A stretch of DNA of 64,000 nucleotides from an uncultured Prevotellaceae bacterium. Its GTDB lineage: Bacteria; Bacteroidota; Bacteroidia; Bacteroidales; Bacteroidaceae. Under the pieces are notes generated by a model. That model had not been told where the DNA came from. It worked only from the letters and a program-made list of their open reading frames with translations, and made no database searches. Positions 43,734 to 52,466 of this stretch are shown piece after piece. Within the stretch, counting starts at the first letter, position 1. Every line of letters begins with the position of its first letter. A program made the position numbers and the translations under genes. The stretch spans positions 1 through 64,000 of the forward strand of contig CADADN010000005.1 of NCBI GenBank assembly GCA_902786665.1. The letters run 5' to 3'.

Positions 43734-43765
43734 CAAAATTACAACAAAAAAACGGATATGGCAAA
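43734..43765 (-). promoter_or_regulatory. Promoter of the pigment operon
   Basis: On the minus strand: TTTG (43762-43765), a 20-bp spacer and TAATTTTG (43734-43741), a full Bacteroidetes promoter. Transcription would begin near 43727, leaving an untranslated leader of at least 225 nt before the NusG-like gene. No closer -7 box was found. A second TAATTTTG (43762-43769) overlaps the -33 box. Confidence 0.68.
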
Positions 43766-43953
43766 ATTATAGTTGTTTTTTAATCATTTTGGAGATGGTT
43801 GCCAAAATTTAACAATGGGAAACGCCATTTTTACTGTTTTTGACAATAGCATGTATCTTCCATCCATCAATTATTCCATTGAGAAAGTGGTGAAAAATCG
43901 TTCCCTACTGCCCAAAAAACTTCTTGTATTACCATAAATCCAACAATAAATGG

Positions 43954-43962
43954 TAATTTTGC
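43954..43962 (+). promoter_or_regulatory. -7 box for leader peptide and LD-carboxypeptidase
   Basis: TAATTTTGC matches TAnnTTTG and lies 25 bp before the ATG of the 37-residue ORF at 43988. No TTTG lies at the normal -33 distance. Confidence 0.55.
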
Positions 43963-43987
43963 AGCCGGATAAGGACAATGCCCATCA

Positions 43988-44101
43988 ATGCAAACCATTT
44001 CGAGGAAACCATATATGCTGTCGGTCTTCGCCATTACAACAACAATGGCATTGATTGCAGGCTCAACAGTGAAACACGAACTTGACAAGATAAAGATATG
44101 A
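43988..44101 (+). CDS. Small exported or membrane peptide (37 residues) coupled to LD-carboxypeptidase
   Basis: A short frame whose stop overlaps the next start (ATGA at 44098-44101), so it is translationally coupled to the LD-carboxypeptidase gene. The product begins with a basic stretch (ISRKPY), has a hydrophobic core (MLSVFAITTTMALIAG) and ends in a charged tail (KHELDKIKI), as in small membrane peptides or bare signal sequences. A -7 box at 43954 puts the predicted transcript start about 20 nt upstream of its ATG. It could be a leader that controls the carboxypeptidase or a real membrane peptide. Confidence 0.5.
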   Translation: MQTISRKPYMLSVFAITTTMALIAGSTVKHELDKIKI

Positions 44102-45222
44102 AGAAGCTCTTAATGATGGTTGTAGCCGCCATAATGGCTACCGTGACCTTTACTTCGTGCGACAACGATGACGATGACAACGCATCGACTCCTGAAAAGT
44201 CGGTAGTACTGAACTGCATGAAGCCAGACTATCTGAAAGTTGGCGACAAGGTGGCACTCATATCTCCATCGTATTTTACTCCGATGGAGAACGTGGAGAA
44301 AACAGCCGTCGTGTTACGCTCATGGGGCCTTGCCCCTGTCGTAGGTCCCAACGTGGGCAAGGTGGTCGATGGACGTTACGCAGGAACTATTGAGGAGCGT
44401 GTGAGCGATATCCGTTGGGCGCTCAACGACCCAAGCATCAAAGCCATCATCTGCAATCGTGGCGGTTATGGCACCATCCAACTAATAGACCAGCTCACAT
44501 TAGCCGAATTGAAAGCTTCCAAGAAATGGATTGTGGGATTCAGCGACATCTCGACACTTCACGGGCTGTGGAGCAGTGCAGGGGTGATGAGTATCCATGG
44601 CACCATGAGTTCGTTCCTGGCAAAGGGCGGCACCGACGAGACCAGTACACTGATGCGCGACTTGCTGATGGGAAAGGTTCCTCGTTATGAGGTACCTGCA
44701 CATGCACAGAACATCGTTGGTAGTGCCAGCGGCGTGCTCGTAGGCGGCAACCTCTGCACCTTTGTTCCCAATCTCGGCACGCAGGCCGATGCCACCAAAG
44801 GCAAAAACCTTATTCTCTTCGTGGAAGAAGTGGAGGAGTCGATGCACAACATCGACCGACAGATGCGCATTCTCCAAATGAATGGTGTATTAGACCGTTG
44901 CAAGGGTGTCATCTTAGGTGAATTCACCGACTGCGGCACTGAATTCCAGGACGCTAATGGTCAGACCATGAGCGTGGAAGCCATGCTCCACAACCTGCTC
45001 TCCAAGTATCACATCCCCGTGCTCTGCGGTTTCCCCGCCGGCCATGGCGACATCAACCTTCCGCTGGTAATGGGTGCTCCTGTGACCATCGACGTGCGCA
45101 CAAATGGGGCGACCCTCCAGTTTGACATCGCCGGAGAGCAGAGCGACGTCAATACCGCAGCCATCAACGCCATGCCGACACCTGCAGCCACTCGCATAAG
45201 GATGGCTGGGAAGAGAGAATAG
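44098..45222 (+). CDS. LD-carboxypeptidase (peptidase S66), lipoprotein
   Basis: A 374-residue S66 family peptidase. The N-terminal signal ends in TFTSC (Cys21), a lipoprotein site, followed by an Asp-rich linker (DNDDDDN). The Ser-Glu-His triad is visible in GFSDIS, FVEEVEES and GHGDINLP. S66 enzymes cut the L-lysyl/meso-DAP-D-alanine bond of cytosolic or periplasmic muropeptides; the lipidated export signal here suggests periplasmic cleavage of muropeptides or of an antibiotic-like peptide (the same family includes microcin C immunity proteins). The gene overlaps a 37-codon leader ORF by 4 bp and stands divergent from the pigment operon. Confidence 0.88.
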   Translation: MKKLLMMVVAAIMATVTFTSCDNDDDDNASTPEKSVVLNCMKPDYLKVGDKVALISPSYFTPMENVEKTAVVLRSWGLAPVVGPNVGKVVDGRYAGTIEERVSDIRWALNDPSIKAIICNRGGYGTIQLIDQLTLAELKASKKWIVGFSDISTLHGLWSSAGVMSIHGTMSSFLAKGGTDETSTLMRDLLMGKVPRYEVPAHAQNIVGSASGVLVGGNLCTFVPNLGTQADATKGKNLILFVEEVEESMHNIDRQMRILQMNGVLDRCKGVILGEFTDCGTEFQDANGQTMSVEAMLHNLLSKYHIPVLCGFPAGHGDINLPLVMGAPVTIDVRTNGATLQFDIAGEQSDVNTAAINAMPTPAATRIRMAGKRE

Positions 45223-45243
45223 AGGCTTATCCTGCAAAGATTC

Positions 45244-45846
45244 CTATTCGTCCTGCTTTCCGTTGACCCGTTTGACCACCCTGCATGGGTTGCCCACGGC
45301 CACGCAGTCGGAAGGGATGTCGCGTACGACCACGGAGCCAGCCCCTATGACTGTCCTATCGCCTATGGTGACACCCGGACAGATGGTCACGTCGCCACCT
45401 ATCCAGCATCGTTCCCCTATTCTCACCGGCCGGCACATCTCCCACTCGTCGCGTTCATCGGCATTCAGCGGGTGTTCCGCCGTATAGATATGCACCCCGG
45501 GGGCAATCAATGTCCTTCGCCCGATGTGCACGCCACCTCCGTCGAGGATGATGCACCCGAAGTTGATGAACACCCCTTCACCGGCGATTATCAGGTTGCC
45601 GTAGTCGCAATGGAAAGGCGGTTCGACGAAAACATCGGGGGCGGAATTAGGCAGCAACTCACGGGTGATGCTCGCCATGGTAGGTTCATGGTATTCAGTG
45701 ATGTTGAGTCTTCTCAGCAGTTTCTTCACTTCTCCCCTCCATGCCCGCATCTCCGGCGTGTGAGCATCATAGGGTTCACCATTCTGCATCCTCCTCAGCT
45801 CATCCTGCAGGGACGCACTCTTTTCCAATTCTTCTCTTCGTGTCAT
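45244..45846 (-). CDS. Sugar O-acetyltransferase (LacA/Maa-like)
   Basis: A 200-residue left-handed beta-helix acetyltransferase. The N-terminal Maa domain (LQDELRRMQNGEPYDAHTPEM) and hexapeptide repeats (GNLIIAGEGVFINFGCIILDGGGVHIG, IGGDVTICPGVTIGDRTVIGAGSVVVRDIP) with the catalytic His in HPLNADERD are present. It adds acetyl groups from acetyl-CoA to sugars. It lies 6 bp after the GH105 gene and is the last gene of a pectin-type operon, so the acceptor is probably a uronic acid or rhamnose derivative or a cell-surface sugar. Confidence 0.88.
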   Translation of the reverse strand: MTRREELEKSASLQDELRRMQNGEPYDAHTPEMRAWRGEVKKLLRRLNITEYHEPTMASITRELLPNSAPDVFVEPPFHCDYGNLIIAGEGVFINFGCIILDGGGVHIGRRTLIAPGVHIYTAEHPLNADERDEWEMCRPVRIGERCWIGGDVTICPGVTIGDRTVIGAGSVVVRDIPSDCVAVGNPCRVVKRVNGKQDE

Positions 45847-45852
45847 GGCTTT

Positions 45853-47274
45853 TCAAAATCTGATTTGTCCGTCATAGTTGAAAATGGGCTGGTCGGTGGG
45901 CACTTCCTGGTCGTAGAAATGCACTGCATTGTCGTTGAGTTTGGGATGCTGAAGTTGAAGCAGACGGATGATTTCGGCACCAGCCCAGATGACAGGGCCA
46001 TAGCCGTGAGCCGCCATCACATGGACAGGCCTATAGGCATAGAAAGCAGCATCAAACGCCATTCCCGTTCCCACACAGACACCTTCCACCTGGCCACGTT
46101 CGTTGACACTCGAAGCCACGGCATGCCAAGCCAGCAACGCCACGGGTCCGAAGGCTTTGGCGTTGATCCATCCACGGTTGACGGCATGTGCCAGGCAGTA
46201 GGCATAGATGGCGGTGGCGGATGTCTCGAGGTAGGTGTCGTTCCTATCGAGCAACTGGTGCCAGAAGCCATCGTGGTGCTGCAATGCGGCAAGCCCTTCT
46301 GCGTGTGCCCTCAGCAGTTCGAGCATTTGCTGGCGTCCCGGATGGTTCTCAGGAATTACATCGAGCACCTCGCACAGGGTCAGGATGGCCCAGCCATTGG
46401 CACGTCCCCAATGAAATGAGGTGTGCGGCGACATCTCCTCCACCCATCCATGGCGGAAGAGTTTCTTCTCCGGCACCCACATGCGTTCTGCAAATTGCCT
46501 GACTTGCCTCACTGCTTCATCATAGTATTTGGATTCGCCTGTGAGCCGTCCCATGTATGCTATGGCGGGAATGCCCATGAACATGTCGTCGAGCCACACC
46601 GTGTTTTTCTGCGGGCGCAGTCGTGCGAAAGTGCCGTCTGAAAGCCGATATTCCTTGTTCATGATATAATCGATGTAATTGTCGATGAGCGGCCGCAGCG
46701 GCAACTGCGAGTCGGCCGTCATTGCCTTGATCATCGAGCAGCACACGGCGCCGGCATCATCCAACGCATGGGGGTCGACCACTCGTCGCACATTGTTGTC
46801 GATGGCCTTGCCGTCATCATGCAACCGTTTGAATGCCGGTGCGATATCAGCCAGGAACCGCAGGCGTTGGAAGGCATAGTCGCGATAGGCGACATCTCCC
46901 GTCGCTTGATATGCAGCGAGCACGGCCGAGTAGGTTACCCCCCACTCATAACTGGTCAGCCTGAACCCACCCTGTTTCAACTGGGTCTGTACGTTGATGT
47001 CCTTGGTCTTGGTGATTTCGCGCCCGGAATCCTTGTCAACAAGCACAGCGGGTGTCTCGCCGGCAATGTATTGCAACACACGGTCCATGGTCTTTTTCAC
47101 CTCTTCCTTGGTGGGTATGCCATAGCCAATCTTGTAAGCAGGCTTCATCAGGTGAAGCGGCGTGTTGTTGTCGTTCACCGTTTGTGCCACCATGTTGCCA
47201 GGTGACAGACAGATTGCGAATGCCAAAAACATTGGCATCAGCAGTTTCTTCCCTATTGTCGTCTTCATAGTCAT
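45853..47274 (-). CDS. Unsaturated rhamnogalacturonyl hydrolase (GH105/GH88 type)
   Basis: A 473-residue exported glycoside hydrolase with a signal peptide (about 10-30, ending NMVAQ). The (alpha/alpha)6-barrel motifs of GH88/GH105 are clear: WLDDMFMGIPAIAYMGRLTG with the catalytic Asp, FHWGRANGWAILTLCEVLD, and YLETSATAIYAYCLAHAVNRG. These enzymes hydrate and cleave the unsaturated uronic acid left by a pectin lyase. The gene overlaps the upstream PL22 lyase gene by 4 bp, and the pair is a logical two-step pathway. GH105 is favoured over GH88 by the genes around it. Confidence 0.85.
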   Translation of the reverse strand: MTMKTTIGKKLLMPMFLAFAICLSPGNMVAQTVNDNNTPLHLMKPAYKIGYGIPTKEEVKKTMDRVLQYIAGETPAVLVDKDSGREITKTKDINVQTQLKQGGFRLTSYEWGVTYSAVLAAYQATGDVAYRDYAFQRLRFLADIAPAFKRLHDDGKAIDNNVRRVVDPHALDDAGAVCCSMIKAMTADSQLPLRPLIDNYIDYIMNKEYRLSDGTFARLRPQKNTVWLDDMFMGIPAIAYMGRLTGESKYYDEAVRQVRQFAERMWVPEKKLFRHGWVEEMSPHTSFHWGRANGWAILTLCEVLDVIPENHPGRQQMLELLRAHAEGLAALQHHDGFWHQLLDRNDTYLETSATAIYAYCLAHAVNRGWINAKAFGPVALLAWHAVASSVNERGQVEGVCVGTGMAFDAAFYAYRPVHVMAAHGYGPVIWAGAEIIRLLQLQHPKLNDNAVHFYDQEVPTDQPIFNYDGQIRF

Positions 47275-48608
47275 TTGTTGGTTTTGGGGTATCGGTCCAA
47301 GAGATGTTGAGGCAGTTTGACAATGCAGATGTTCATCGACCGACCGTCGTCGCTGAGCATCGCCGACTGTATTTCTATTTCGGTGCCGTCGGGCTTGAAT
47401 GTCGGGTGCACATGGTCGCGAGCGGTGGTTTTGTGGCCTGCGGTGAGCAAGATGCGCTCCCCGGTGTGCCGGTCAATCAGCCATAGTTCGCGTTTGAAGT
47501 CGTCGCCAGCCAACCAATGGCCATCCTGCGAGCCTGCGACGTGCCAGAAATTGTCACCCTTCACCTGTCCCTCCATGGTCAGTTCGCGTGTGCGCATGTT
47601 GACCACTGCAATGCCTGTCGGGTATTCCTTTGTTCCTGAGGGTCCCCATTCGTCGGAAAAGGCGAACGACTCAAGTCCTTCGGCCTCCCCACCTTTGAGG
47701 TTGATTGGACGATGCCCTATCAGTGCTATCACCAATTCGTCCTCGCTGATGACCGCCTCGTGGGTCACCCAGTCGTGCTCTGTCTCGCGATAGACAGGAC
47801 GCAGGTTCGTTCCATCTGCATTGACCATCCACGTGCGTTGGGGTGCCTTTCCGCCCGTTTCCCAACAGAAGACGACCTCTCCTGGATGCCAGGGGTTGCC
47901 TTGTATGTGCCCCACCTTGAAGTGTACGCTCACCACTGGTTCTGATTTCCCTGTCTTCAGGTCCATCTTTCCGATTCCTCCGGGCCCCGCTCCCATATGG
48001 CGTGGACCGAAATTGCCGGCGATGGGTTCGGCGATGGGGAATTGTCGGGCATACTCCTTGTCGAGTCTGAAATAGACGAACTCCTCGCTTCCGTCGAGTG
48101 CCATGTCTCCCTCAGAGCACATCTCAGCCGGGACGATGCCACAGATACGCTCATAGTTTTTCTTGTCTTTCGACCGTCCCGACTCGGAATCGGCGAAGAG
48201 GCGTTCCAGGTCCACTTCCACCACCTCCATTCCTGTGCGCTTGCCATGATTGTCCTTGTGCTCGCGCATATGGTAGAGGTGCATCGACTTGCGTGCCACG
48301 CAGAGCATTCCGGTAAACCCACCCTCGGTGATTTGCACGATATCGCCTGTGTCCTCGTTCACAGCCATGGCCTCGCCATTGACTCGGTCGGAGCGGAAGA
48401 CAACCCACTTGCCGTCGGCCGTCCATTGGTTGTGGGTCTGGTAGATTTTCGAGTCACCGGTTCCGCTCTTGCTGGTGAGGAAGACCAGTTCGACTCCCGT
48501 CAAGGGGTCTTTGACGACCTTGCGCTCAGACGGGAATCTGGCCCCCATCTGTGCCATCAGGCAAATGGGAACAACCAAGAGGAAGAGAAAACATTTCAGT
48601 TTTTTCAT
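47271..48608 (-). CDS. Oligogalacturonate lyase (PL22)
   Basis: A 445-residue exported beta-propeller lyase with a signal peptide (1-20, ending CLMAQ). Family PL22 hallmarks: LTSKSGTGDSKIYQTHNQWTADGKWVVFRSDR, HMGAGPGGIGKMDL, QGNPWHPGEVVFCWETGG, and the metal-binding DHVHPTFKPDG near the C-terminus. It splits short oligogalacturonates to unsaturated products, which the GH105 hydrolase can then open. It follows the CE6-like esterase by 36 bp. Confidence 0.88.
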   Translation of the reverse strand: MKKLKCFLFLLVVPICLMAQMGARFPSERKVVKDPLTGVELVFLTSKSGTGDSKIYQTHNQWTADGKWVVFRSDRVNGEAMAVNEDTGDIVQITEGGFTGMLCVARKSMHLYHMREHKDNHGKRTGMEVVEVDLERLFADSESGRSKDKKNYERICGIVPAEMCSEGDMALDGSEEFVYFRLDKEYARQFPIAEPIAGNFGPRHMGAGPGGIGKMDLKTGKSEPVVSVHFKVGHIQGNPWHPGEVVFCWETGGKAPQRTWMVNADGTNLRPVYRETEHDWVTHEAVISEDELVIALIGHRPINLKGGEAEGLESFAFSDEWGPSGTKEYPTGIAVVNMRTRELTMEGQVKGDNFWHVAGSQDGHWLAGDDFKRELWLIDRHTGERILLTAGHKTTARDHVHPTFKPDGTEIEIQSAMLSDDGRSMNICIVKLPQHLLDRYPKTNK

Positions 48609-48644
48609 TTTGTCGAGTGATTTGTATTAGTAGATAGTTGATAG

Positions 48645-49493
48645 TCAGAGGTCCATGTTCAGTTTCTTGCGGCAGGCATCAGCCAATTCCGGATTAGTGA
48701 TTTCCAGATAGCGGAGTGCATAATGCCGCCCCAACCGCCTGTAGCCATCGCCAGAGAAATGAAGATAGTCCTCGCAGGGCAGACACCCCTCTGAAGAAAC
48801 AACATAGGTATTGGGGTAATGGTTGGCGATATCGTTGATGGTCATATTGGCCTCACCGCAGATGCCTCCGTATTCCCCACGCACGACTTCACCCACCAGC
48901 AGAGGGACTGCCGTGGGTTCGAACCGGAGTTCCTGTTGAAGGTCACAGTAGATTTTCCTCACCGTCTTGCACCATTCAAAACCATAGGCATCAGTCTCGC
49001 CTTGGTGCAGCAGGATACCCTTGATGACCCCATCCTTGGCTGCTGTCTTGGCCATGCTCAGCAGACGCTGGTATGGGTCGCGGCCATACTGGTTCAAGAT
49101 GTCGTTCATCCAGTCCTGTTCCTCCATGGCAATGATGGGAGCATTCCTATCCTTGTCGAAGAAGGTGATGGGACACCCCTCCACTGCCACCGACACGATA
49201 CCGATGCGAACATTTTCTGGCACCACTTCGAGCAGGGTGCGTCCGAAATAGTCGGCGGGACCCAGGTGGGCATCATAACGGCACAACGGGGGAACGGCCT
49301 TGCGCCATGTGCCCAACACACGGCCATCGCCTCCATCCGTCGTCGCCATACTGAGGAAGCGGTCGCTCACCTTCAAGTCTTGTTTCTCAATGGGAGCCTG
49401 TCCAGCCATGTTGGACTGTCCGAAGCAAAGGAAAACCCAAAAATTTGGGTCTTGGGAATGTGATTGTAGTGTTGCCATAGCCATTTTTATCAT
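48645..49493 (-). CDS. SGNH carbohydrate esterase (CE6-like)
   Basis: A 282-residue SGNH hydrolase with the CE6/sialate-O-acetylesterase-like pattern: LCFGQSNMAGQAP (Ser nucleophile), HQGETDAYG and DYLHFSGDGYRRLG (Asp-x-x-His). It probably removes acetyl groups from pectin or a related glycan before lyase attack. There is no convincing signal peptide in the annotated frame; Met4 or Met6 are other starts. It is the first gene of the operon and has a full promoter 58 bp upstream. Confidence 0.82.
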   Translation of the reverse strand: MIKMAMATLQSHSQDPNFWVFLCFGQSNMAGQAPIEKQDLKVSDRFLSMATTDGGDGRVLGTWRKAVPPLCRYDAHLGPADYFGRTLLEVVPENVRIGIVSVAVEGCPITFFDKDRNAPIIAMEEQDWMNDILNQYGRDPYQRLLSMAKTAAKDGVIKGILLHQGETDAYGFEWCKTVRKIYCDLQQELRFEPTAVPLLVGEVVRGEYGGICGEANMTINDIANHYPNTYVVSSEGCLPCEDYLHFSGDGYRRLGRHYALRYLEITNPELADACRKKLNMDL

Positions 49494-49550
49494 ATGACGA
49501 CATCAACTGTTTCATTGATGTTGATTGCTGTGATTTTATCCTATTGGCTA

Positions 49551-49582
49551 CAAAAATACGAATTCTTTACTTCACATGCAAA
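49551..49582 (-). promoter_or_regulatory. Promoter of the pectin operon
   Basis: On the minus strand: TTTG (49579-49582), 20-bp spacer, TATTTTTG (49551-49558). It is a full Bacteroidetes promoter, 58 bp upstream of the esterase start. The rest of the 427-bp gap up to the ATPase gene shows no other clear element. Confidence 0.75.
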
Positions 49583-49920
49583 TAATCGACATTATTTTCA
49601 ACTCACGTTCCCCATATATTTTAGCTGTAGGAAGTTGTAGGAAATCTCACTCTGAGGTAACAACAAATTCGAGCTTGGCGTGAACGGACATATTTATGGC
49701 AACTCATATGGAAGCCTTGGTGGGTGACGCGCCTATAGACCAACACACTCCGCACGATGGAGGGATAATAAAAATATCCTCTGCAGCATGGATTCTCAGA
49801 TTTTTTTCATACCTTTGCTTGCGAAAATCGTGTGAAGCAATTTCCACTTGATTTTTCAAACACGTTTGATGGCACTCACTTGATCACAGTATTGTACCTT
49901 TATCGAATAAGTAACAGATT

Positions 49921-51528
49921 ATGGCAACAAAGAGGAAATACCCCGTAGGCATCCAGAGTTTCGAGAGCATCCGCCAGGACGGATACGTGTACGTGGACAA
50001 GACCCCGCTTATCTACAAGATGATTACCGAGGGCAAGCCCTATTTTCTCAGCAGGCCTCGCCGCTTCGGCAAGTCGCTGCTTGTCTCGACGTTAGCCGCC
50101 ATTTTCGAAGGTCGCCGTGAACTGTTTGAGGCTTTCACCACCGAGGACGGCATCGAACAGCCGCAACTCTATATCGCCACCACCAACTGGCGATGGGAGA
50201 AGTATCCTGTGTTGCGCTTTGACTTCAGTGCCAACAACCTTACGTCGATAGAGAAGTTGGACGAGTATATTGACAAAACGTTGGCGGACTATGAGAAGCA
50301 GTACGGCCTAACTGCCGGCAACGCCAGCACCAGTCCTCGTATGGTGGATATCATCAAAACAGCCCATAGCCAGACGGGGCGCAAGGTTGTTGTGCTCTGC
50401 GACGAATATGACAACATGATGTTGCACAGCATCGGCAATCCGGAGCAACAGGCTGTCGTGCGCGATAGGTTCCAAGATTTGTTCGCCCCCTTGAAGAGCC
50501 TTGACGACCACCTGCAATTCGTCTTCATCACCGGCATCTCGAAGTTCTCGCAGATGGGAATCTTCTCGAAACTCAACAATCTTGAGAACATCTCGATGCA
50601 ACCAGTCTACGAGAGCATCTGCGGCATCAGCGAGGAGGAACTGACCACCGTGTTGTGCCCCGACATCGAACTGATGGCCGCCAGCCGTGGCAAGACCTAC
50701 GACGAGACGCTAACCGCTCTGAAGCGCATGTACGACGGCTACCACTTCGGAAGAGGAATGACCGATATGTACAACCCCTTCAGTATGGTGAATGCACTGA
50801 AATCTGGAGAAATAGATAAATACTGGTTCGACAGCGCCACACCAAGCGCCCTCATCGCCATGCTCCGCGAAATGCCGCCTATGGAAATCAGCGACTTGGA
50901 AGGAGCCTTGTGCGAATCGGGTGATTTCAACAAGGCTTTCGACAGCTACCAAGCTCCATTGCCCGTACTCTACCAGAGCGGCTACCTGACCATCAAATCC
51001 TACGAGGAGGACATCGATATGTACACCCTTGGTTTCCCCAACGAGGAAGTCAGGAAAGGCTTTGCCGGCAGTCTTTACAACTACGTCACCAATACGACGG
51101 GTGATGGCCGCGAGCGCTCTGCGCTGATGAAAGCCTACAAGATGTTCCAGCGCAACGACGACCTTCAAGCCTTCATCGACGCCATCAAGACGTTCTTTTC
51201 CGGCGTTCCCTATCATTGGGAAAAAGATAACAAGAACGAGCACTACTACCACGCGCTGCTCTACACGCTGCTCATGGCATTCGGTGCCGATGTCCGTGCC
51301 GAGGAACCGGGTGCCAAGGGGCGCTCAGACATCACACTGCTCATGCCAAAGGGCATCTATGTCATGGAGCTGAAATATGACGACACCGTGGAAGCCGCCC
51401 TCGACCAAATCAACCGCAAGGGCTATGCCGAGAAATACGCCCTCGACGGCCGACCCGTCACCAAGGTAGGCATCGCATTCTCCAGCGAGGAGCGCAACAT
51501 CACCGACTGGAAGATGTCCAAGGAGTAG
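49921..51528 (+). CDS. AAA-ATPase-like protein with PD-(D/E)XK nuclease domain
   Basis: A 535-residue protein of the AAA-ATPase-like/DUF1703 group, common in many copies in Bacteroidales. The P-loop is degenerate but recognisable in LSRPRRFGKSLLVSTL (about 43-58); the Walker B region is VVVLCDEYDNMM. The C-terminal PD-(D/E)XK domain has GRSDITLLMPKGIYVMELKYDDTVE, with catalytic Asp and Glu-Leu-Lys. Cellular role is unsettled; mobile or defence-related functions have been suggested. It has no signal peptide and appears to stand alone. It ends with TAG. Confidence 0.85.
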   Translation: MATKRKYPVGIQSFESIRQDGYVYVDKTPLIYKMITEGKPYFLSRPRRFGKSLLVSTLAAIFEGRRELFEAFTTEDGIEQPQLYIATTNWRWEKYPVLRFDFSANNLTSIEKLDEYIDKTLADYEKQYGLTAGNASTSPRMVDIIKTAHSQTGRKVVVLCDEYDNMMLHSIGNPEQQAVVRDRFQDLFAPLKSLDDHLQFVFITGISKFSQMGIFSKLNNLENISMQPVYESICGISEEELTTVLCPDIELMAASRGKTYDETLTALKRMYDGYHFGRGMTDMYNPFSMVNALKSGEIDKYWFDSATPSALIAMLREMPPMEISDLEGALCESGDFNKAFDSYQAPLPVLYQSGYLTIKSYEEDIDMYTLGFPNEEVRKGFAGSLYNYVTNTTGDGRERSALMKAYKMFQRNDDLQAFIDAIKTFFSGVPYHWEKDNKNEHYYHALLYTLLMAFGADVRAEEPGAKGRSDITLLMPKGIYVMELKYDDTVEAALDQINRKGYAEKYALDGRPVTKVGIAFSSEERNITDWKMSKE

Positions 51529-51558
51529 AAGAAAGAAGAAACCATACCCAATCACCAT

Positions 51559-52368
51559 ATGCCAATGAAAGGATTACGCAGTCTTACCATAGTGCCCTTC
51601 TTGATGTTGCTGGCTTCCATCACTTTGGGAGTAAGCCACTATAATGATGCGAAAGAAGCGATGCGCCAAGACCTGACTCACGCCCTTCGCCAATATGTGA
51701 TGCACTCGTCCCAGTCACAGTTGTTGGCTGGCTCTCCCACTTGGCTGCGCCAAGGCGGAGTCTTCACCCCCGACGATGCGGAAAGCCATTTCAAGCCCCA
51801 CCTCACCATTTCCTCACTGAAAGACACGTCGCATGTCTCGATGTGCGTTCTTCACCAGAATGGAGAGGAATCATTCAGCGAGCAGGCGTCACTATGCAGC
51901 GACACCCTGTTGTGGAGCATTTCTCCCACAACCAGCAATAGTGATGTCATCGCCTTCAAAGCCTATGCCAACCCCACTGTATGCTCCGTGTTGGGGCATT
52001 CCGACCAAAGGCTTCCTCTCACCGGCATCATCTTCTGTTCGTTGGTGCTGTCGGTCATGGCATGGAGAATCAAGATGAGAACAGGTGATGCCATGACACC
52101 CGCCACTGAAACTGTCGCTCCACAAGTGGAGATGCACCTCACCCCGATGCAGGAGCAGTTGATGGAAATGTTCTATTCCGCTCCCAACCATATCCTTAGC
52201 AAGGAAGCCATCTGTGCTGCACTATGGCCCAAGAAAGACAATCCCGACACCACCCTCTACACGTTTATTTGTCGACTGAAATCCACGCTGAAGGCACAAT
52301 CAAACATGGACATCATCAACAAGAGAGGAAAGGAATACCAACTTCGGAAGAACTCTGAAACCATTTGA
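51559..52368 (+). CDS. Membrane-bound winged-helix transcription regulator
   Basis: A 269-residue protein with an N-terminal transmembrane helix (LTIVPFLMLLASITLGVS, about 8-25), a periplasmic sensor part (about 26-150), a second helix (LTGIIFCSLVLSVMAWRI, about 153-170) and a cytoplasmic OmpR/PhoB-type winged helix (LTPMQEQLMEMFYSAPNHILSKEAICAALWP...FICRLKSTLKAQSNMDIINKRGKEYQL). This resembles ToxR-type one-component regulators, but with the DNA-binding part at the C-terminus. Just downstream are three TGTAA repeats spaced 11 bp apart, a likely binding site. The signal is unknown; it lies in front of a DUF2723 transferase. Confidence 0.75.
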   Translation: MPMKGLRSLTIVPFLMLLASITLGVSHYNDAKEAMRQDLTHALRQYVMHSSQSQLLAGSPTWLRQGGVFTPDDAESHFKPHLTISSLKDTSHVSMCVLHQNGEESFSEQASLCSDTLLWSISPTTSNSDVIAFKAYANPTVCSVLGHSDQRLPLTGIIFCSLVLSVMAWRIKMRTGDAMTPATETVAPQVEMHLTPMQEQLMEMFYSAPNHILSKEAICAALWPKKDNPDTTLYTFICRLKSTLKAQSNMDIINKRGKEYQLRKNSETI

Positions 52369-52378
52369 TTTTCAGCAT

Positions 52379-52407
52379 TGTAATACAATTGTAAGACAAA
52401 TGTAAGG
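52379..52407 (+). promoter_or_regulatory. Three direct TGTAA repeats, likely operator of the winged-helix regulator
   Basis: TGTAAT at 52379, TGTAAG at 52390 and TGTAAG at 52401 are spaced exactly 11 bp apart, with ACAA(T/A) between them. Such direct repeats are the usual binding pattern of OmpR/PhoB-type winged helices. They lie 11 bp after the regulator gene and about 47-75 bp upstream of the predicted transcript start of the DUF2723 gene. Confidence 0.6.
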
Positions 52408-52439
52408 TTCTTTTTTCGTGTTGTTCCCACCATTGTTGC

Positions 52440-52447
52440 TACTTTTG
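52440..52447 (+). promoter_or_regulatory. -7 box of the DUF2723 gene
   Basis: TACTTTTG lies 19 bp before the ATG at 52467. The -33 region is poor (GTTG at a 16-bp spacer), as would fit an activated promoter. Confidence 0.55.
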
Positions 52448-52466
52448 CCGCAAACAATGCAACGAT

